A DNA stretch of 64,000 nt from an uncultured Eubacterium sp. (lineage in GTDB: Bacteria > Bacillota > Clostridia > Lachnospirales > Lachnospiraceae): positions 1 through 64,000 of the forward strand of contig CANDJC010000001.1 of assembly GCA_947384955.1 (NCBI GenBank). The letters run 5' to 3'. Within the stretch, counting starts at the first letter, position 1. Each line of letters opens with the position of its first letter. The position numbers and the translations under genes are program-made. Below, one piece after another: positions 8,370-17,490 of this stretch. The notes beneath the pieces are model-generated. The model saw only the letters and a program-made list of their open reading frames with translations, ran no database searches and had not been told where the DNA came from.

Positions 8370-9037
8370 ATGGAGAAGGTAAAGAGATATTTTAATACAG
8401 AAGGTATATGCCGCCCGGGGTATCATTACATGGTGAATATAGATAACAGGCTGAAACAAATCAAGGAGTCTTTTGTTGACAGAGGAAAATATTTTGTAAT
8501 TAACAGAGGAAGGCAGTATGGAAAGACAACTATGCTGCAGCTTCTGGCGGATGATTTAAAGGATGAGTATATTGTTGTTTTTATGGATTTTCAGGAAATA
8601 AGTTCTGCTGATTTTCGAAATGAGGAGGCTTTTTCTAAAGTTTTTGCAAAGATTTATGTAAGGGCGTGCAGGGAACAGCAGACAGACGGGGTTGAAATGC
8701 TGACGGAGCCTTTGTGTCATTTTATAGAGGAAGAAAAATGTGCCGCGCTGCAGGAGCTGTTTGTAAAATTAAGTAAAGGGTGTGGAGATTCGTGGAAGAA
8801 AATCGTGCTTATCATTGATGAAATTGACAGCGCGGGCAATAATCAGGTAAAAATCTTAAACTGAAAATCCGGCCGGATAAGCAGCATCAGTATAATGGTC
8901 CGTGGAATATAGCGGCAGATTTTGATATGGATATGAGCTTTTCGCCGCCGCAGATTAGCGGAATGAATAAGAATAAACAGACAGGAGTACGGAAAATACA
9001 GGCAGGCGGTAAAGTAATCATAGAAGCGGCTGTATAA
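8370..9037 (+). pseudogene. Decayed AAA-ATPase-like/PD-(D/E)XK family gene
   Basis: The first fragment (8370-8864, ATG behind GGAGG) is the N-terminal AAA-ATPase-like domain: RYFNTEGICRPGYHYM, P-loop variant RGRQYGKTTML (about 46-56) and Walker B VLIIDEIDSAGNNQV (about 145-159). It then meets a stop. The next part continues in another frame from about 8852 to 9037 (NLKLKIRPDKQHQYNG, then PWNIAADFDMDMSFSPPQIS), which matches a later part of the same family. So an internal deletion of roughly 30 codons with a frameshift has occurred. The C-terminal nuclease-like domain is missing, since intact members are around 500 residues or more. It lies next to the inverted-repeat element. Confidence 0.8.
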
Positions 9038-9080
9038 AGCGCCTGCGGTTCACTATTTTTCACAAAATTAGAAAAACAGC

Positions 9081-9107
9081 TAACAAAATCCCGAAAAGAG
9101 CCGATAA
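9081..9107 (+). promoter_or_regulatory. Sigma-28 promoter of the flgM operon
   Basis: TAAC (9081-9084), 15 nt, GCCGATAA (9100-9107). This differs from the flagellar sigma-28 consensus (TAAA-N15-GCCGATAA) at one base. The leader to flgM would be about 100 nt. Confidence 0.85.
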
Positions 9108-9220
9108 ACAAGTTATAGAACTTCACAGAGCAATGAAATCACAAAATAAAATCATTGCTGTAAAATGTGGTTTTCTAAAATATATATTCAGGGATGAGAC
9201 AATGAAAGGAGATGCCTATT

Positions 9221-9499
9221 ATGCGTATAGATGCTTATAACCAGATCGCTACCTTATACAATACAACAAAGCCGTCTAAGGCAAAGAGTACCGCAGAAAT
9301 CACCTCTGCACGTGATCAGGTTCAGATCTCAAGGGCAGGGAGAGATTATCAAATCGCAAAACAGGCAGTCGCAGCAGCTTCGGATATCAGGGAAGATAAA
9401 GTTGCAGAGCTTAAATCAAGCATAAAGTCTGGAAACTATGACGTTGATACTGGAGATTTTGCGAGTAAATTGTTAGCGAGCTATTATGCGGCTAATTGA
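9221..9499 (+). CDS. flgM: Anti-sigma-28 factor FlgM
   Basis: A 92-residue FlgM-family protein. It binds and inhibits the flagellar sigma-28 factor until the hook is finished and FlgM is exported. The unstructured N-terminal part is followed by the sigma-binding segment typical of the family, ARDQVQISRAGRDYQIAKQA then REDKVAELKSSIKSGNYDV and FASKLLASYY. ATG 9221 is preferred to ATG 9212, because AAAGGAG lies at a normal distance from 9221 and MRIDAYNQI is the usual beginning. First gene of the late flagellar operon, 27 nt before flgN, under a sigma-28 promoter, giving autoregulation. Confidence 0.93.
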   Translation: MRIDAYNQIATLYNTTKPSKAKSTAEITSARDQVQISRAGRDYQIAKQAVAAASDIREDKVAELKSSIKSGNYDVDTGDFASKLLASYYAAN

Positions 9500-9526
9500 A
9501 AAGTAACAGGAATGCGAGGATAAAAA

Positions 9527-10039
9527 GTGGCTAGTTTAATGGATGACCTGGTTCAGGTCTTAGCGAGCGAGAACGAAGAATATGAAAAGTTAGCTGAGCT
9601 GTCTAAGCAGAAAAAGCAGGTCATCATAGATGCCAATGTTCCGGCACTGGAAAAAATCGTAGATTTAGAACAGGATGTAACCAGCAGAATTCAAAATCTG
9701 GATAACCGCCGTATGAAAGTCATGAAAGACATGGCGGTTGTGCTGAATAAGCAGGAGAAAGATTTTACACTGGATACAGTGATTGAAATGTTAGACAGCC
9801 AGCCAAAGGAACAGGAACGGTTACAAAACGTAAAAAAACAGTTGAAGACGACATTAGCAGAAGTTCGGAAAATAAATGAACAAAACCAGACATTGCTGAA
9901 TCAGGCTCTGGAAATGGTAGAGTTTGACCTGACTCTGTTTCGAAGCATGCGAACCGCACCCGAGACGGCGAACTATAATAAGAACGCTTATAATACGGGA
10001 GATATCTTAGGAGGCAGCGGTTTTGACGCAAAACAATAA
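9527..10039 (+). CDS. flgN: Flagellar export chaperone FlgN
   Basis: A 170-residue, largely helical coiled-coil protein of the FlgN family, which chaperones the hook-associated proteins FlgK and FlgL before export. It shows the family-type heptads LEKIVDLEQDVTSRIQNLDN (about 41-60) and a long C-terminal helix, then a polar tail. The start is GTG 9527 behind GCGAGGA; ATG 9539 (MDDLVQVL) is an in-frame alternative. It sits between flgM and its predicted clients flgK/flgL, 21 nt before flgK. Confidence 0.88.
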   Translation: MASLMDDLVQVLASENEEYEKLAELSKQKKQVIIDANVPALEKIVDLEQDVTSRIQNLDNRRMKVMKDMAVVLNKQEKDFTLDTVIEMLDSQPKEQERLQNVKKQLKTTLAEVRKINEQNQTLLNQALEMVEFDLTLFRSMRTAPETANYNKNAYNTGDILGGSGFDAKQ

Positions 10040-10060
10040 CGGACAGGAGTGTGAGCAATT

Positions 10061-12058
10061 ATGGCAAATGGAATGGGTTCTATTTTTGTAGGGCATTCGG
10101 GGCTGAAAGCTTCTCAGGATTCGATTCATAATGTAGCGAACAACCTGGCTAACGTAAATACCCAGGGGTATGTACGTCAGCAGGTTGTTTTTCGTGATGC
10201 ACGTTACAGCAATTTAGCATATTCCAAAAACAATTACAAAAAATTAATAGGACAGGGAACATCCATCGGGGAAATCGTTCATGCAAGGGATATCTTTCTG
10301 GATAAGGCGTTCCGCCAGGAAAACGGAAGGCAGGCTTATTATCAGGCGACCTATGATGCGATTGACGAAGTACAGAATTTCTTTCAGGAGTTAGAGGGCA
10401 CCGCTTTCCAGCAGATATTAGACGGCGATGAAGGAAGCCTGTGGCAGGCGTTTGAAGAATTCTCAAAGGATCCGTCAGATATGGCGGCGCAGAACCTTGT
10501 GATTCAGAAAGCCAGCCTGTTTGCTACCCGCTCACAGGCAGTTTTCAAAGGCCTGATGGATTACCAGAAACAGATTAATATACAGATTTCAGATAACATA
10601 GATGATATCAATAAATATATCAAACAGATTTATCAGCTTAACATACAGATTACTTCCATAGAGTCCGGCGGACGCGAAACTGCGATGAATGAGCGCGATG
10701 CCAGAGACTATGCGATTGACCAGCTGAGCAAATATGGAAACATTACATATGAAGAAAAAAGAAACGGCGCTGTTGTAGTAAAATTCGAAGGCGAACAGGT
10801 AGCGGACGATATGTTCTGCTTTCAGATGGGCAAAAAGACCGACCGGATGACAGGCTATATTACGCCATACTGGCCGCATCTGTCCCAGGAAGAAGCCGGA
10901 AGATATCATGAAGTATTCGATTTTACAAGGGAAATCTGCACAGAATTCAATACAGATGTCGGAGAGCTGAAAGCGCTCGTACAGGCAAGAGGAACTACCG
11001 TATCGAATTTTAATGACATTCTGAATGCGGACGCGGATAAATACGACGCAACAACAGGCCTTTCGGTAATGCAGAATACCCAGGCAGAATTTGACCAGCT
11101 AGTTCATGGAATCGTAAAGCAGATTAATGACCTGCTTGCGCCGAATAAGAAAATGAACAGTCTGGTTGTAAGAGAGGAAAACCCGGACGGAACCTTTACT
11201 TATCTGCAGTACAGCAACGTAAAAGTCTTAAACGAGGAAAGCTGCTGCGTAGGCATGGACGGGAAAAAACCGCCTCAGGAGCTGTTTACAAGGTCCGGCT
11301 GTCCGCGTTATAAGGAAGTATCCGCCTTTGATGAAGAAACAGGCGAATGGCGTACATTTTATATGTACAATGAAGAAGACGTCAATGATTCCGAGCCTTA
11401 TTATACAAGTAACGGACGTACCTACCGTGTATTTAATACAGACAATACAATGGTATCCACAGTACAGCTTCAGGAAACAAACGGCGTGCCGGATATCCAG
11501 AACGGAAAACTGGTCGTTACAAGCCGTACAGAGGAAAAACCGTATACACCGTGGGATAAGGAAGGAAATAAAAAATATACAGGACAGAAAATTAACGGCA
11601 GATGGATTATTAACGATGATTATGCCTACGATACGTCCAAACAGTACACATCGCTGGAAATAGAAGTTAATTTTAACCTGCTTACAGACATTAAAAATAT
11701 ACCGCACAAGCATGACAATCTGGAAATAGCCCATGATATGGCAATCAAGCTTGCGAATTTATGGGATAATAAAACACTGTCAATCAATCCGCGCTATACA
11801 CAGTCAAAGTACAGCTATAGCGAATATTATAAGGAAATGGTCGGTGAAATCGGAATCGTAGGCTCCATGTACGGAACAACAGCAGAGAAGCTGGAAGGCA
11901 CCGTATCGGCAGTGGAGAATCAGCGTAACGAAGTCATCGGCGTATCCTCAGACGAAGAGCTGACAAGGATGATTAAATACCAGAATGCTTATAACGCTTC
12001 GAGCCGTTATATTCAGACAGTCAGCGACATGATAGAGATGCTTGTAACAAGTCTCTAG
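10061..12058 (+). CDS. flgK: Flagellar hook-associated protein FlgK, copy 1
   Basis: A 665-residue HAP1 forming the hook-filament junction. The N-terminal D0 region (GLKASQDSIHNVANNLANVN) and the C-terminal LIKYQNAY-type segment (TRMIKYQNAYNASSRYIQTVSDMIEML) are the conserved ends shared by flagellar axial proteins. The middle is variable. It lies 21 nt after flgN. A second full-length FlgK follows immediately, so the junction may contain both proteins or one may be specialised. AGGAG lies about 11 nt before ATG 10061. Confidence 0.95.
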   Translation: MANGMGSIFVGHSGLKASQDSIHNVANNLANVNTQGYVRQQVVFRDARYSNLAYSKNNYKKLIGQGTSIGEIVHARDIFLDKAFRQENGRQAYYQATYDAIDEVQNFFQELEGTAFQQILDGDEGSLWQAFEEFSKDPSDMAAQNLVIQKASLFATRSQAVFKGLMDYQKQINIQISDNIDDINKYIKQIYQLNIQITSIESGGRETAMNERDARDYAIDQLSKYGNITYEEKRNGAVVVKFEGEQVADDMFCFQMGKKTDRMTGYITPYWPHLSQEEAGRYHEVFDFTREICTEFNTDVGELKALVQARGTTVSNFNDILNADADKYDATTGLSVMQNTQAEFDQLVHGIVKQINDLLAPNKKMNSLVVREENPDGTFTYLQYSNVKVLNEESCCVGMDGKKPPQELFTRSGCPRYKEVSAFDEETGEWRTFYMYNEEDVNDSEPYYTSNGRTYRVFNTDNTMVSTVQLQETNGVPDIQNGKLVVTSRTEEKPYTPWDKEGNKKYTGQKINGRWIINDDYAYDTSKQYTSLEIEVNFNLLTDIKNIPHKHDNLEIAHDMAIKLANLWDNKTLSINPRYTQSKYSYSEYYKEMVGEIGIVGSMYGTTAEKLEGTVSAVENQRNEVIGVSSDEELTRMIKYQNAYNASSRYIQTVSDMIEMLVTSL

Positions 12059-12060
12059 CA

Positions 12061-12182
12061 GGCGGTCTGGAACATGAAGAAGTGTAACAGGTCTGCGGCA
12101 GGCAGTCTGAAATAAGAAGATGTGGCTGTTATACAAAGTATCTGACAGCATGAAACCCTCTGTTAAACGGGATGAAATGCTG
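12061..12182 (+). repeat. Imperfect 40-bp tandem repeat and stem-loop between the flgK copies
   Basis: GGCGGTCTGGAACATGAAGA (from 12061) recurs 40 bp later as GGCAGTCTGAAATAAGAAGA (from 12101). Further on, CAGCAT (about 12147) can pair with ATGCTG (about 12177) around a CCCTCTGTTAAACGGG core. It separates flgK copy 1 from copy 2. A related core, CCCCCAGTTAAACG, occurs before fliS. Confidence 0.55.
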
Positions 12183-12210
12183 GCATGATATAAGGACGTG
12201 AGGTGAATAT

Positions 12211-14181
12211 ATGAGTTCGACATTTTTTGGATTAAATATCGGCTGGTCTGCATTAAATGCATATTCAGCTTCTATCAATACAACAGCAAACAATGTATCC
12301 AACGCGAATACGCCGGGATACAGCAAACAGGTCGTAAACCTGGAAGCAAAAGCAGCGCTGCGCAATTACACATACGGCACACTGGGAAGCGGTGTGGATG
12401 CGGTTTCGATTACGCAGCTTAGAAATACCTACTATGACGTAAAATACTGGACGAACAACAGCAAGGTCGGACAGTATGAGAAAAAAGTATATTATATGGC
12501 GCAGCTTGAGAATCTGTACAGAGATGATTCCACAAACCTTGCAGGCTTTGAAAAACTGTACAGCAAGATGTTTAAAACAATGGACTCCTTAAAAGGAAGC
12601 CCGGCTGATTTATACATCCGCAACCAGTTTATCAACGATGCAAAGAGCCTGTCGGAATACTTTAACAGCATGTATCACAATCTGCAGGATATTCAGTCAG
12701 ACTGCAACCAGGAAGTAAAAGCATTAGTTACAGATATTAATTCATTTGCACAGAAAATATCCATTATTAATGATAAAATTAACACAATTGAAATCCAGGG
12801 CAGGCGTGCCAACGAGCTGCGCGACCAGCGTGCTTATCTGCTTGACCAGCTTTCAGCAATTGTGCCGATTGAAATAGAAGAAACCGAAGTGCAAAACAGC
12901 AATGACCCGGATAATTACCTGGGCGGCACCAGATTCCGTGTCCGCTTAGAAGGCCAGCTTCTGGTAGACGGCAGCGATTATAACGAGCTGGAATGCTATG
13001 CGCGTACCGAGAAAGTGGCTCAGTGTGATATCGAAGGACTTTACGACATCCGCTGGTCCCATACCGGAAATGAATTCAATGCCGCCGGCTCCGAAACCAT
13101 GTCAGGAGAGCTGAAGGCCGTATTAAACATCCGTGACGGCAACAATAAAGAAAATTTTCAGGGAACGATGACAAAGGTACAGGGCAATCGTATCACAATC
13201 GAAAACCCGAACATTACGAAAGTAGAAGCCATGAACATGCCGGCTTCCGGACAGATTACAATTGCGAACCGCACTTATACGTATTCCAGATTTGAAATGC
13301 GTGTAATTCCGGGCGCTGGTGAAAACGGCAAAGATAAATATGAATATGTATTTGACCTCGAAGGAGATAACGTCTCCTCTCTGGCTGGAAAAGCCGGCAG
13401 GGAAGCGAGTGTCGGACGCGTCATTGATTCCCGCGGCGTTCCGTACTATATGTCCCAGATGAACGAATTCCTGCGTTCTTTCTGCCGTAAATTCAATGAT
13501 ATGCAGATTTACGGAAAAGGCGACGGGACGACAGACAGCGACGGCAATCTGGTAGGCGAGCGTTATACCTTTGACGCTGACGGAAACGTCATTCCGAAAG
13601 AAATCGAATACAAAAACGGCGGCGTAGATACAGACGGCAGACAGACAGGCGCATTTTTTGTAGCGGTGAACACAAACGGAAATGAAAATACATTCTTAGA
13701 TACGAAAAAATCTGACGGTGAAGAAGGCCAGCGCGTGAAATACGCATCCGATGCAGCTGGCGGAAATTATTATCAGATGACAGCCGGAAACATCTCTATC
13801 AGCAGCAAAGCGCTGGATGATTCCAATAATTTTGCGACATCCATACGTACCGATACGGATGAAAGCGAAGCCGGAATCGTTGACATGATGCTGGAATTAG
13901 AGACCAAAACGGTTATATACCGCGGCTCCGGCGGCGACCAGTTCCTTCGTTATATTATTTCAGATATTACTGTCGATGCACAGGAAGCAGAGATTCTGGC
14001 AGCCAATTATGCGGACATCAGCTCAACAGTCGATACTTACCGCATGTCCGTATCCAGTGTTGACGAAGACGAAGAGGGCTTAGATTTAATCAAATTCCAG
14101 AACGCCTACAACCTGGCATCAAAGATTATATCTACCATGAATCAGATGTATGACCGTCTGATTACACAGACAGGTGTATAA
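12211..14181 (+). CDS. flgK: Flagellar hook-associated protein FlgK, copy 2
   Basis: A 656-residue second FlgK. The N-terminus has LNAYSASINTTANNVSNANT followed by PGYSKQVVNLEAKA, which is closer to the textbook FlgK start than copy 1. The C-terminus ends with DLIKFQNAYNLASKIISTMN. The two copies are clearly diverged in the middle, so this is an old duplication or acquisition rather than a recent tandem copy. ATG 12211 follows GTGAGGTGA. It is 14 nt before flgL. Confidence 0.95.
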   Translation: MSSTFFGLNIGWSALNAYSASINTTANNVSNANTPGYSKQVVNLEAKAALRNYTYGTLGSGVDAVSITQLRNTYYDVKYWTNNSKVGQYEKKVYYMAQLENLYRDDSTNLAGFEKLYSKMFKTMDSLKGSPADLYIRNQFINDAKSLSEYFNSMYHNLQDIQSDCNQEVKALVTDINSFAQKISIINDKINTIEIQGRRANELRDQRAYLLDQLSAIVPIEIEETEVQNSNDPDNYLGGTRFRVRLEGQLLVDGSDYNELECYARTEKVAQCDIEGLYDIRWSHTGNEFNAAGSETMSGELKAVLNIRDGNNKENFQGTMTKVQGNRITIENPNITKVEAMNMPASGQITIANRTYTYSRFEMRVIPGAGENGKDKYEYVFDLEGDNVSSLAGKAGREASVGRVIDSRGVPYYMSQMNEFLRSFCRKFNDMQIYGKGDGTTDSDGNLVGERYTFDADGNVIPKEIEYKNGGVDTDGRQTGAFFVAVNTNGNENTFLDTKKSDGEEGQRVKYASDAAGGNYYQMTAGNISISSKALDDSNNFATSIRTDTDESEAGIVDMMLELETKTVIYRGSGGDQFLRYIISDITVDAQEAEILAANYADISSTVDTYRMSVSSVDEDEEGLDLIKFQNAYNLASKIISTMNQMYDRLITQTGV

Positions 14182-14195
14182 AGGAGGGAACGGCC

Positions 14196-16064
14196 ATGAT
14201 GCGAGTAACCAATTCCATGATCGTCAAACGGACGAAAACGAATATCAACAATAACAGATCCAAGGTAGACTACACAAACAACCAGATGTCTACCCAGAAA
14301 AAAATAACAAAACCTTCCGATAACCCGATTATCGCAATCCGCTCCCTGCGTCTGCGCAGCACATTAAGCACGATTACGCAGTATTATGAAAACAATATCC
14401 CGGATGCAGAATCCTGGATGGACTGTACAGAAACAGCTCTGACAAACATGAAAGACCTGCTTACCGACGCTTACAGCCGCGTTGTGTACGGTGCGACTGA
14501 TGAGCTTGAAACGGAAGACAGACAGACAATCTTAAAAGCACTGCAGTCCCTGCAGCAGCAGATATACTGCGAGGGCAATGCAGATTATGCCAGAAGAACC
14601 GTATTTACCGGGTATAAGACGGACCAGAACCTGACGTTTATGAGCAATGCGGAAGCGAAGGATGAGCATTACGAGATTACGGAAAAATTTGATTACAGGG
14701 ATGTTGAGAAGAAAAATTATTACGCGAACGGGTTTGATGATACATCAGACGAAAATCTGAAAAATAACGACCCGGAAGTGTTTCAAGAGGTAGAGCTTAA
14801 CAGACTGCGGCTGGCGTATGATAAGATTTCAGAAGATGGAAATTCTCTAAATATTTCTTATGGTGATACGATTAATACCAAATTTGAAAAGAATAAAATT
14901 ACAGTGGGCGTAAAAGGCGGTGGCAGCATTACTGCCGAACTGGAAGTTCAAAGAGATAATGCAGGCAATGTGTTGACAGATGCGGACAAGAATCCCCTAT
15001 TAGCGTTAAAACAGCCGCTGACAGTCATACAGCCAGATAAGCCGGAAGGGAAGCAATATCATATTCATCAGACATCCACTGGCACAACGCCGCCATATAC
15101 TTATGGCGTATATAAAAATGAGGACTGGGATACAGCGAATAATCAGCCCAAGGGCGGAGCTGTGCCAATAGAAACAGTGAATGTACAAGTGGCAGATAAC
15201 AATACAAAACAGCCGACTCTGTCTGCAGGCGTTGGAACATCTGCTCCTATCAGTTGCCGGGTAACAGATACAAAATCGCTGCGTGATGCTGATTATAAAA
15301 TTGGCAACAATGAAATTGTATTCGACCGTGAAAACGGTGAACTGATTTTCAGCGATACAGTTGCAGAAGTATTGGACTCTAACCGTGCAGATTTACAGTT
15401 TGATTATGATAAAAAAGGCTTTGAAGAAGGCGAGCTTCGCCCGGAATATTATTTCAACTGCAAGCGCTACATGAAAGACCGCGACGACATCACATATGAA
15501 AACTTTGATGAAAAAGGCAACTGGCTGACACAGGGTATTTTTTACAATATCGCAGGCGGCCAGCAGATGCAGATTAATACCGAAGCCCATGAAGTATTTA
15601 ATTCAGACATCCGCCGTGACATCGATGAATTAATCGACATCGTAAGCACAGCAATTACAGCACAGACAACTGTAGATGAAATCAAGAAAAAAATCGATTC
15701 CGGGAATTATGAAGGAGATGATTTGAAAAAGCTGGAAAACTGGTATGATGCCGCTAAAAAACAGCTTGATTATGCAAAACAGAACATGCATGATACCTAC
15801 AGCTCCTATATCTCAAGGTTCCAGGGCTATCTGGACGACGTCGATTTGGAAATCACAGATTTAGGCGGCCGCGGCGAGCGTGTAACGCTTACAAAGAACC
15901 GCATGAGCGTACAGCAGTCAACGTTCAAGGAATTGAAATCTATCAACGAAGACATGGATTTATCCGATTTAGTGATTAACTATACAGCAGCATCCGTTGC
16001 TTATCAGTGCGCACTGCAGGCTGCGGCTAAAATAGGTAAAATGACATTGCTTGATTTTATTTAA
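14196..16064 (+). CDS. flgL: Flagellar hook-associated protein FlgL, enlarged
   Basis: A 622-residue HAP3 for the hook-filament junction, about twice the usual FlgL length of roughly 300. The conserved N-terminus (MRVTNSMIVKRTKTNINNNR, STQKKITKPSDNP) and C-terminus (LGGRGERVTLTKNRMSVQQS then YTAASVAYQCALQAAAKI) flank a very large insert of about 300 residues (about 160-460). The insert is polar and beta-rich with few recognisable motifs, and probably forms a surface domain. ATG 14196 follows AAGGAGGGA; the second ATG at 14199 (MRVTNSM) is equally possible. Last of the four HAP/chaperone genes. Confidence 0.93.
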   Translation: MMRVTNSMIVKRTKTNINNNRSKVDYTNNQMSTQKKITKPSDNPIIAIRSLRLRSTLSTITQYYENNIPDAESWMDCTETALTNMKDLLTDAYSRVVYGATDELETEDRQTILKALQSLQQQIYCEGNADYARRTVFTGYKTDQNLTFMSNAEAKDEHYEITEKFDYRDVEKKNYYANGFDDTSDENLKNNDPEVFQEVELNRLRLAYDKISEDGNSLNISYGDTINTKFEKNKITVGVKGGGSITAELEVQRDNAGNVLTDADKNPLLALKQPLTVIQPDKPEGKQYHIHQTSTGTTPPYTYGVYKNEDWDTANNQPKGGAVPIETVNVQVADNNTKQPTLSAGVGTSAPISCRVTDTKSLRDADYKIGNNEIVFDRENGELIFSDTVAEVLDSNRADLQFDYDKKGFEEGELRPEYYFNCKRYMKDRDDITYENFDEKGNWLTQGIFYNIAGGQQMQINTEAHEVFNSDIRRDIDELIDIVSTAITAQTTVDEIKKKIDSGNYEGDDLKKLENWYDAAKKQLDYAKQNMHDTYSSYISRFQGYLDDVDLEITDLGGRGERVTLTKNRMSVQQSTFKELKSINEDMDLSDLVINYTAASVAYQCALQAAAKIGKMTLLDFI

Positions 16065-16083
16065 TGAATATGAAAAGACATGG

Positions 16084-16113
16084 ACGTCAGAAACATATAT
16101 ATGTTTTTGGCGT
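16084..16113 (+). other. Stem-loop between flgL and fliW
   Basis: ACGTCAGAAACAT pairs with ATGTTTTTGGCGT (two G.U pairs) around an ATAT loop. It may be a weak terminator or mRNA end after flgL; no long T-run follows. Confidence 0.45.
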
Positions 16114-16204
16114 TCCTGTTTCTAAGGCTCTATCCATACAGAAATTACACATGTAAAAACAGATATACCAGAAACATCCATTTAAGAAATCAGAGGAGTA
16201 TAGA

Positions 16205-16723
16205 ATGAAGGCAGATACGAGATTATTTGGCGAAATTGATATACAGGATGATAAAATCATCACATTAAAAGAAGGAATCATCGGATTCCCAGATCTGCAG
16301 CATTTTACATTAATATTTGACGAAGAGAAAAAAGGCGGCGTAAAATGGCTTCAGTCCATGGATGACCCGGAATTTGCAATGCCAGTAATCAATCCGCTGG
16401 ATGTAAAACCCGACTACAAACCGACCGTCAGTACAGAAGAACTGGAAGCACTGGGCGAAATGCCGATTGAGAGCACTTTTATCCTGGTTACCATGACAGT
16501 ACCGAAAGAAATCGAAAAAATGTCTGTAAATCTGAAGGCCCCGTTTATTATTAACATGGAAAATCTGCAGGGGGCCCAGCTTATAGTAGAGGATGACTAT
16601 CCGGTAAAGTATATGGTTTATGACATTCTGAATAAGAAAGAAAGCTCAGGTAAAGAGGAAAACTCAGATAAGCAGGAAAACTCAGATAAAAAAGAGAGCC
16701 CGGATAAAAAAGAAAAGAGGTGA
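16205..16723 (+). CDS. fliW: Flagellar assembly factor FliW
   Basis: A 172-residue FliW, the cytosolic protein that binds either flagellin or CsrA and so links flagellin level to its translation. The conserved core shows ITLKEGIIGFPDLQHFTLIF, FAMPVINPLDV and LKAPFIINMENLQGAQLIVE (about 20-135). The C-terminus (about 146-172) is an unusual extension of charged repeats, GKEENSDKQENSDKKESPDK, from an 18-bp DNA repeat; standard FliW lacks it. ATG 16205 follows AGAGGAG. It is 6 nt before csrA, the standard pairing. Confidence 0.95.
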   Translation: MKADTRLFGEIDIQDDKIITLKEGIIGFPDLQHFTLIFDEEKKGGVKWLQSMDDPEFAMPVINPLDVKPDYKPTVSTEELEALGEMPIESTFILVTMTVPKEIEKMSVNLKAPFIINMENLQGAQLIVEDDYPVKYMVYDILNKKESSGKEENSDKQENSDKKESPDKKEKR

Positions 16724-16729
16724 GCAGGT

Positions 16730-16945
16730 ATGCTGGCACTGACCAGAAAAAAAGGCGAAGCACTGGTGCTGAACAACAACATTGAAGTAACCATATTGGA
16801 AATCCGCGGGGACCAGGTAAAAATAGGCGTATCTGCTCCGAAAGAAGTGCCAATCTACCGCAAGGAAGTCTATCTTCAGATTCAGAAAGAAAACGAAGAA
16901 TCTTCCAGCGCAGACAGCATGGAACGGCTGAAAAATTTGTTTTAA
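16730..16945 (+). CDS. csrA: Translational regulator CsrA
   Basis: A 71-residue CsrA. MLALTRKKGEALVLNNNIEV and ILEIRGDQVKIGVSAPKEVP then IYRKEVY are the strands that form the RNA-binding dimer; the conserved R in the last segment is present. It binds GGA motifs in hairpin loops and represses translation, notably of flagellin in Bacillus-type systems, unless sequestered by FliW. It follows fliW by 6 nt. The main flagellin leader in this window has a matching hairpin. Confidence 0.97.
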   Translation: MLALTRKKGEALVLNNNIEVTILEIRGDQVKIGVSAPKEVPIYRKEVYLQIQKENEESSSADSMERLKNLF

Positions 16946-16948
16946 TAT

Positions 16949-16975
16949 TAATTTTTTTGGTACACGGACCGATAT
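16949..16975 (+). promoter_or_regulatory. Sigma-28 promoter of flaG-fliD
   Basis: TAAT (16949-16952), 15 nt, ACCGATAT (16968-16975), 57 nt upstream of flaG. Confidence 0.8.
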
Positions 16976-17031
16976 AAAAAGCAATAGGAGTAATAGGCGG
17001 GCCAGAACATTCGCATGGAGGTGATAATGAT

Positions 17032-17478
17032 ATGGCTATAGATGCAATGAATATGGCTGCAGTGACCTATCAGGGACGAGCGTCAGGTGCAGCAGGACAA
17101 AAAAACAAGACAGAAAGCAAGCCATCTGTCAAATCAGCCGCAGCAGAAGCTGCTGACAGGCCGGAAGAAAGCACAGCTGACTCGGAAATCAGACTGTTTG
17201 AGCCGTTAAGGGAAGGACAGGGTGAAAAAAAAGAGTATCAGGGCGGCAGCCAGCAGAATAACAAACAGCTTCAGCAGGCAGTTGAGAAATTCAGAGAAAA
17301 CATGAATCATACGACAGAAGCCGTATTCGGGATTCATGAAGGCACGAACCGTGTTATGATTAAAATTGTAGACAAAGAGACAAAAGATATAATTAAAGAA
17401 TACCCGCCGGAACAGACTCTGGATATGATACAGAAGGTGTGGGAGATGGCTGGTATTATGGTTGATGAGAAAATGTAG
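17032..17478 (+). CDS. flaG: FlaG family protein
   Basis: A 148-residue FlaG-family protein, thought to influence flagellar filament length. The C-terminal half is the conserved domain (LQQAVEKFRENMNHTTEAVF then IHEGTNRVMIKIVDKETKDI and KEYPPEQTLDMIQKVWEMAG). The N-terminal half is low-complexity and variable. The ATG is downstream of GGAGGTGATAATGAT. It is 12 nt before fliD, the usual arrangement, and shares its sigma-28 promoter. Confidence 0.92.
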   Translation: MAIDAMNMAAVTYQGRASGAAGQKNKTESKPSVKSAAAEAADRPEESTADSEIRLFEPLREGQGEKKEYQGGSQQNNKQLQQAVEKFRENMNHTTEAVFGIHEGTNRVMIKIVDKETKDIIKEYPPEQTLDMIQKVWEMAGIMVDEKM

Positions 17479-17490
17479 GAGGGAAGAATC

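Noticed and set aside
8370..9037. Intact ATPase gene at 8370-8864
   Set aside because: It stops in the ATPase core and its later part continues in another frame, so it is a remnant.
11228..11734. Cysteine- and isoleucine-rich minus frame inside flgK copy 1
   Set aside because: Opposite-strand shadow of a strongly conserved gene.
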